Assembly (NCBI GenBank): GCA_002005505.1
Contig: KV908775.1
Span: forward strand, 27,232 to 52,122
Source of the DNA: Botryococcus braunii
Lineage: Eukaryota; Chlorophyta; Trebouxiophyceae
DNA: 24,891 nt
Direction of reading: 5' to 3'
The notes under the pieces were generated by a model. It did no database searches, was not told the DNA's origin, and saw only the letters and a program-made list of their open reading frames with translations. Both the position numbers and the translations under genes were made by a program. Numbering within the stretch: the stretch's first letter is position 1; the number at the start of each line of letters is the position of its first letter. Shown one piece after another: positions 18,804-24,891 of this stretch.

Positions 18804-19552
18804 GTTCACTTTTCCATTAAGATCGAAACTTTGTGAAAAACAGCCGCTGGCTGGGAAAGCAAGCAACGCTAATGCAACTCTAGTTCTCTAGACTTGCTAT
18901 GCTTGATTGGTACTTTGGGGGGAGCAGGTGTTCTATGCACCTTGATCTGTCCCGCCCGCCCTCCCGGATGGTGTGGTGAAAACTGAATCACCAGCCAAGG
19001 GTTCCCAAGCCCTCCTATCACCACAAGAAGGCCAGTTAACCGGTAGTAAACCTGAACAAAGAATGTGGATTGGCAATGAAAGACGTTGGGGCAACGTAAT
19101 TCAGTACACTGGGCAGGGATCAGAAATCGGGGATCCCCCCAGGGACAGGCCCCCAAATTTCTTCCCCATTGATCACTTGTATTCTTAAATGGTTAGGCGT
19201 GTAGACACGTTTCCGCCACCAAGGGCTCCCCCATATGCGGCCTATTTCTTACACAGTTCCGCACAGGCCAGCATAATATACACAAAATGCTATACACTAA
19301 ACAGACATATACAGAGCGATGGGCCGGACACTCGGAACACAAGTAAGGCTCCTGCGCTCAAACATCTGTTACGGTTCACCACATGTGGGACATGTATTTA
19401 GCACGTCCTTCAGAACTTTCACTCCTTGCAACGTTCATACTTTGCCACACTCAACTGCGGGACTTTCCACAAGGTATATCACTATCCACTCTTGATAGTG
19501 ATCACTAGCAGAAGAATGTACAGGCTTGAATTTACAATGGGAGAACTAAATT
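18804..19552. other. Right flank of element A, no gene recognised
   Basis: Pre-insertion host or older repeat DNA. Short frames here (for example 18869-19156 minus and 19189-19401 plus) lack recognisable motifs. No element terminus was identified. Confidence 0.4.
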
Positions 19553-19716
19553 ATCCCACATTGATCCCATGTCGATCCCATTGTCCCAGATTGATCCCAC
19601 TGCAATCACACATTGATCCCACCAGAATCGCACATCGATCCCTCGTTCGGTGGGATTTTGTAGTCACAATCCCACCTCAATCCCACGTTCCCACACCAAT
19701 CCCACATTGTTCCCAT
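19553..19716. repeat. Degenerate short tandem repeat around ATTGATCCCA
   Basis: About twelve variants of the unit (CACATTGATCCCA, AGATTGATCCCA, CCTCAATCCCA, CCAATCCCA and others) follow each other at 10-20 bp spacing, with one inverted match (GGTGGGATT) near 19650. No coding potential. Confidence 0.75.
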
Positions 19717-19994
19717 TGAAGAACCAGAAATTGCAAGGATGAATGTCACCTCATGACAGCTGACCAAGGGTCACAACCATCTGGACATCATGCAAAATGC
19801 ATGTCCAACTTGTTTCCCATCCCCATGTCTGCAAAGACCACTAAAAGTCAGATATACATACTCCTCCCATAGGGTGCCAGAGGCCTCCCACAACCCCTCT
19901 CTGGCATGGCAGCAAATTTGAGCCATCATTTCCAAAAGTTTAATCTGCTGCCACACCCAGCCACAGCCACACACACCCAGCCACACACACCCAG

Positions 19995-20076
<82 letters not shown>

Positions 20077-20100
20077 CCCCACACACACAGGCACAGGCAC
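19995..20100. repeat. (CA)n microsatellite
   Basis: A long pure (CA)n run to about 20074, then a short C run and more CA. It is preceded by three ACACACCCAGCC units from 19970. Confidence 0.95.
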
Positions 20101-20174
20101 ACACGTGCGCATACGCAGACAGCCACACAGATAGACACAGAGAGAGGGGGGGGGGAGAGGCACGGACATCTTGT

Positions 20175-20398
20175 TGAGATATTCAATATTCTTACAACTA
20201 TACTAGCACAATATTTTTGCCACAGCGTCTACTTCATAAGTTTTTAGTTATAGTCTTGGGGCAGCCCCAGACAATGAAGTAGTTAGAAAGCCTCAGACTC
20301 TCAAGGATAGGTGCCTAAAATCCCAAAAGTACGTCTTTGCCCTTGCAAAGGCCGACAAAAATCAGGTCATGAGCTCTCGATGCACCCTTGAAAGGGCC
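20175..20398. other. Intergenic, no gene recognised
   Basis: AT-rich to mixed sequence with no coding frame, leading into the short tandem repeat at 20399. Confidence 0.4.
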
Positions 20399-20480
20399 TA
20401 AAATTGATCCTTGAGGCTCCACAATCAACCTTGGGATGCCAAATCGGCCCTTGGGTTTGCAAAATCTGGGCTCGAGGGCA
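20399..20480. repeat. About 20-bp degenerate tandem repeat
   Basis: Four units of 20-21 bp of the form AAATCGGCCCTTGGGTTTGC with substitutions. It lies about 560 bp beyond the 3' end of the transposase relic and could belong to that element's subterminal region, though no terminal inverted repeat was found. Confidence 0.5.
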
Positions 20481-21035
20481 CAGAAGAAGCTGCACACGAG
20501 AAGCTGCACCTGCAGGGGGATACTTACAGGCAGCTTTCCTGCACTTATCACTTCTCGACTCCCAATACCATTGACACGAGCACTTGAACAAGAAATGTCA
20601 TTGACAAGGCTCTGTATACTTCCACACCTTCCATACCACATCAACAAGTACACAACTCCTGCTACTTTTGCACACAGCATCAACTTGTTCAATTCAATGC
20701 TTCAGATTGCAAAACATGACAATTTAACTGTGCTCAACTGCTCAACGTCAGGCAGCACAAAACTTATGTAAAGCTTAAAACTCATCCCTGACCATGTAAC
20801 GTTCAAAATAGCCACAGTGGCCGTATAAATGCTGCGTGCCTTCCATTCCATTCTTAACATGTGCAGCACAATAAAGGCTGCAGCTGCATGCATGGTATGT
20901 TTGAAAGCAAGAGCGGAGAGCGCGCTGAAATGATAGATTGCAAGTCAGTCTTCATACTTCAACAGCGCTGGTGTCATTACCAATGTTCCGTACGGGTTGA
21001 AAGATGCTTGGTTCAAAGCTACATCCCAAACAACT
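20481..21035. other. 3' flank of the transposase relic, no gene recognised
   Basis: Frames here are short and unrecognised. The likely 3' terminus of the DNA transposon lies in or before this segment but was not located. Confidence 0.4.
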
Positions 21036-24000
21036 TTACAAACCACCAGACAAGTTACTGTATGGTACAAACCAAACATGATCAGGTGGAGGTGCACATG
21101 CACGTGCATCAGCTGCAGGCCTAGGACCTCTGTGCGTGGCAGAAATTACTTTGCCTTGCATGTCATTGAACATGACAGACTTGTACCGTACATCATTCTT
21201 CAAATTAGCTCTCCTCAATGTGCCTGATGTTGTGGGCACTCTCCTTACTCCGATAAGACAAGCGATGGCCAGCCTTAGCGGCTGTACATCATCCAAACGT
21301 GCCTCTGGAGCTACCGTCTGGCTTGGGCTGCCTTTCAAGAAAAGCGCACTAACGCCACATAATCTGCTTGAACCTCACCGTCGATGCCAGTCTCCAGGTA
21401 AGACACACGAACATGATAGGACTCCCTTGTCTTTGTCCTGCCATACTTCATGGAATCAATAATCTCACCGCTCCCACCTGCATCAGCGTGGCAAAATGAT
21501 AAAAAGCTACTTTGCATTAGTAGGTCTTCAGACCAGCAAGCAGGTACGAGAACTTCGTGGAAGTCGTTCCACAAGTGCTGCAACCCCGTGAGAGCTTCCA
21601 AACGCACTTCTGGCTTCAATGCACGGCCGCTATCAAGGAGTTGGCATCCCTCGCCATCCCTCTCATCTACATTTGAAGCCATCATTGGCTGAGTGGCGGT
21701 CCCTTTAGACTCGTCAAACGAGACCACCCCACCGCTCGTTTTCAAGCTGGCCAACGCCTGTTCCAGCAAGAGATGCTTTGCCAAGGTAATTTCTGGGAAA
21801 CTTGTTGCTCTATTCTTGAGGATACGCTTGCACCTTTGAACACTCCACTCAATCCAATATTCATGACCAAAGGCAGCCTTTCCTCGGGCTTCTTCTTGAT
21901 CTTGCAACCTGCAGATCAGCATATGAAGGTTGTACGTGCAGAGCATTGGCCCACAGTGCACCTCTGCAAGTCGAGCAAATTCCTTCAAGTGTGCAGTAGC
22001 TGCCTGACATCTTGTAGCTATATCATCCTGGTCCACATGTAGACGAATCCTCTGATAATACAAAAATCCACGTCTCAGATTGTCCCACATGGCCTGAAGC
22101 TCCGGTGTCAGCAAGGGCCTTCCCCTATCTGGTCGTAAGATATACATACTCCAGGTTTCCAGCCAATGCAACCATGCTTCCATCACCCAGTTTCCCTTGT
22201 TCTTGCTGATGCACGTGAACTGCCTGCCAAAATTCAATGAGGCCTAATATCCTTTGCAGGCTTTTCTATGACCTTCTTTGAACGCTTAGAAATTCTTATT
22301 GCTTAAGGGCAATCGCTGCACCATGCAAGATTCCACAACCTCTTGACAGCACCATACGGACCCGCATGAGCAAGAGGGACCGAAAAGGCATTGTTGTAAT
22401 GCAAGCAAGGCAATGCTGCAATCAGTGGTGACATTCCATGGCACCCCACATCTTTGCCTTCCAAGGGTCTCTCCCTTCCGTTGTCACCTATGACTGTTTC
22501 CTTGACTCTGTCATGTTTCACACCCTCCATTAGCCTAGCCCTATGTAGGTGGTCACCATGTTTGAGCTTACAGACCGGATCTCCAGCAAAGCAAGTTCCA
22601 TGGTCTGCCCTGGGATGATACGGACCGAATGGCACTGGATCCGCATACCCCAAGAACCTCATGCCATGAATTGACTGTCCTCTCAGATTGCAGTACCCAC
22701 ATCCTAATTCAGCACTATGACCACACTATAAGGACACCTTCCTATTTGCAGGAGTGTCACCTGCCATACGAGCAAGGAGTACTCTGAGCCGAATATGCTG
22801 GGTTTGTACCTCCCCGTTGACCATACGATGCTCGATAACATCCAAGCCGTGGTTCGCTGGCACCAAACAAAGCAAGTATTTCAGTCTATGCCACATACAT
22901 CGAACCTTCTAAGCAGCGTGAAGCCAAGGGTCATGCCAACAGCAAAGGTAGGTCATTTCAATCACTTGGGGAGGGGGGGGGAAATGTGCCGAACAATGCA
23001 CAACGAACAACAAAGGGAAACTTAATGGAGGGGGGAAGGGTTTGGGGGGGGGGGGATCACACGTGACATCGGAAGGACTTTGTGTTGAGGTACCCTTTCA
23101 GGAGAGGGGACGGATACGTGATTGGCCAAAGGGGGGGGGGGTTATAGAAGAGGGTGGACCATATTCCTGAGCTTCCTCCAGGATGCCCTTTAAAGATGCA
23201 TTAATGCTGCTTGGCTAGGTTGGTCCAGGGATAATGACGACTCTTTTACAACAGCGCAGCTTGCGGTGGCTTGCCTGGATATCAAGGCACCTCGTCAGCA
23301 CTTAAAAAACTACCACCAAGGGCTATAATGAGCTGCATGCATGTTGCGCAACACATGTATGGCTATAACATGCCAACATGTAAAGGTACAAGTATTGCAC
23401 TTTCTTATGGCATAATTAAGATATGCATGCAAGCGTGGAAATCAAAGCATTATGCATCTCTTGTCTAAATGAAGTTTGCAGCACCTCAATGTAAAGATGG
23501 CCATAGAGTGCTTGGAGGACGCGTAAGACTGGTAGCCATCTGAGCCCAGCTCAAATACACATATGTTGTAATCATCCAGGCTGGCACCAGCTGCCTCATG
23601 CAGTCGCCTTGCCTGTGATGACTTGGAATAATCGTCCTCTATATCTCTGCCCATTGTCCGCAAAGAACACCATTCTGGATCATTAAAAAGTTGCTGCATG
23701 GCTCTCCCAAGACTCAAGTCGTACACAACAGCGGCAGGTTGCTCTATTCCGCTCTTGAACCGTGGTGTTCCACGTACTGCGCACTTCTGAACTTTATCGG
23801 CCTCATCATATCTGTGACACCCATTGGGGCATACGTGATGGACGACTTCCTACAGGGTGCGTCCGTTTGATATGTCCACACATATGTGTAAGCTAGGTGG
23901 GTACCGGTTGTCCCTGGGACGGTGAGCTGACTCAATCTTGCAACGCTCATCCAAACACTTACTTGTGAGATTATGCCGCAACTGACATTCCAACTCTGTG

Positions 24001-24400
24001 TAGGCCGCGTGCCCAACACACACTAGGCTGTCAATAGGCTTGGCAGGAGGGTGCTGACTGAAACTTGTCCATGCATGTCAATATGTACAACTGTTATCCT
24101 CGGCATTTCTAGTTCACAACAGATAGATAGAACATTCACCTGTTTGACAGTCAGTGTGTCACCATGCCACACAGGGGCATCCAACTTGTCGTGGAAGAAC
24201 TTAACGGTTCGGCAGTTGCGAAGACTGTATGTGTCATCAACTTCATCTCTATGGACTCCTCCTGAACCATGCGGTTCTGACACATGCGAAGAAGGAGAAG
24301 AAGTGCGAGCTCCGCTCGAGTAAATTGAGTCATCGCCATCGCTAGAAGCAGGCCCTCGGGAAGATTCTCTGCCTTCTAAGGCCACCTTCTTGGTCTTCAT
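21036..24400 (-). pseudogene. Tnp2/CACTA-like transposase relic, multi-segment
   Basis: Minus-strand segments read in order: a Ser/acidic linker plus L-D-A-P-V-W-H-G-D-T-L-T-V (24400-~24107); C-Q-L-R-H-N-L-T through C-P-N-G-C and L-G-S-D-G-Y-Q-S-Y (~23996-23485); G-D-T-P-A-N and G-C-G-Y-C then M-R-F-L-G-Y-A and P-L-A-H-A-G-P-Y-G (~22915-22303); W-V-M-E-A-W-L-H-W through Y-N-L-H-M-L (22237-21338); and P-L-R-L-A-I-A (21338-21036). The order resembles plant and algal CACTA-type transposases (Tnp2 catalytic part, then a DUF4218-like part with N-L-H). Lesions: in-frame TAG at 22726-22728 where a Trp is usual, another TAG at 23850-23852, a TAA at 22303-22305, and a frameshift in a T run near 21338. 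At least one real intron is likely (donor at 23484). The superfamily call comes from recalled motif order. Confidence 0.6.
22965..23145. repeat. Cluster of long G runs on the plus strand
   Basis: Three runs of about 9-13 G residues (near 22972, 23044 and 23131) within an apparent intron or decayed gap of the transposase relic. In the gene's sense these are C runs. They may be assembly-unstable. Confidence 0.7.
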
Positions 24401-24466
24401 TCAAGCTCTGCTCTCCTTCCTGGATACCATGAGTTCGCTCAACAACAAGGTCCCTATCCCTCTCAT

Positions 24467-24721
24467 TCAAAATTGCTGCTTCCTGCCTGTTGTCCGCGTT
24501 TTCCACGGTTGACTCACGTCCGCCTCTACATTCCTCGCTGCTGAAGGAACACTGCCTTCATCCTCATCATCAGGAGCCTCGCTGCTAAAGGAACTCCTTA
24601 CACTGCCTTCATCACTGCCATTAGTCTCATCATCAGGACGGAAGATAGGCGTGACGACATCAGTGGCCAACTCCACATCCCTGCACATTCGGTTCACATG
24701 ATCAGTTACGGGTGCACACAC
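24467..24721 (-). pseudogene. Possible N-terminal segment of the transposase relic
   Basis: An 84-residue frame rich in Asp, Glu and Ser, including two similar S-S-F-S-S-E-A-P-D-D-E-D and G-S-V stretches. Its composition matches the acidic, Ser-rich linker that starts the next segment at 24400, and it is on the same strand 67 nt upstream. No zinc finger or other fold is visible. It may be an upstream exon or chance. Confidence 0.3.
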
Positions 24722-24790
24722 TTAGATCAACGCTGCAGGAAGCACCTGACTGCACAGGTGCAAGACTCTGAAGACCGTCTACAAATGTTG

Positions 24791-24891
24791 ACGCAGGACG
24801 ACATACCACACACACACCACCCCCCCACCGCACCCCCCCCACCACACGCACCCCCCCCCCACGCACCGCACACACCACACACCACACCACA
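24791..24891. repeat. C-rich and (CA)-rich low-complexity sequence at the window edge
   Basis: Alternating C runs of 7-10 bases and CACACC units up to the end of the window. No coding content. Confidence 0.85.

Noticed and set aside
18869..19401. Short frames right of element A as possible genes
   Set aside because: No recognisable domain or composition signal; frames of this length arise by chance.

Overview
The window looks like nuclear DNA from a green-lineage eukaryote (an alga or early-diverging streptophyte is likely; the species cannot be named from sequence alone). The evidence is one spliced host gene whose protein resembles the plant/bacterial YciO branch of the Sua5/YrdC family, chromodomain-bearing Ty3/gypsy retrotransposons, a Tnp2/CACTA-like transposase relic, and very long (CA)n, (GT)n and (GA)n microsatellites. 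No tRNA, rRNA, CRISPR array or bacterial-type operon was seen.

Region 1 (1-6033): a five-exon minus-strand gene (4705 to 1429) can be assembled with GT-AG, phase-0 introns into a 406-residue YciO/Sua5/YrdC-like protein with a long, probably organelle-targeting, N-terminus. Every intron carries a different tandem repeat, and all four splice acceptors are preceded by G-rich tracts instead of a polypyrimidine tract. The flanks hold only degenerate and simple repeats.

Region 2 (6034-18798): a three-level nest of transposable elements, each bounded by its own target-site duplication. Element A is a Ty3/gypsy chromovirus (262-bp LTRs, TSD GAATA) with separate gag and pol ORFs and three frameshifts in pol. 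Element B, a second chromovirus (202-bp LTRs with no difference seen, TSD GGTTG), sits in A's 3' untranslated region. It has a fused gag-pol frame but lacks the N-terminal half of its reverse transcriptase. Element C is an 845-bp non-autonomous, hAT-like DNA element (14-bp TIRs, 8-bp TSD CTGAAGGG) inserted inside the gag-pol frame of B. The order of events is A first, B into A, and C into B before or after B moved.

Region 3 (18804-24891): host or older repeat DNA with degenerate short tandem arrays and a (CA)n tract, then a decayed minus-strand transposase of Tnp2/CACTA type (about 24400 to 21036) with in-frame stops and a frameshift.

The most informative points are the nested insertion with all three TSDs intact, the recently inserted RT-deleted element B (implying mobilisation in trans), a roughly 200-residue unassigned domain before the protease in element A, a possible splice acceptor just ahead of A's pol ORF, and the G-rich splice acceptors of the host gene.
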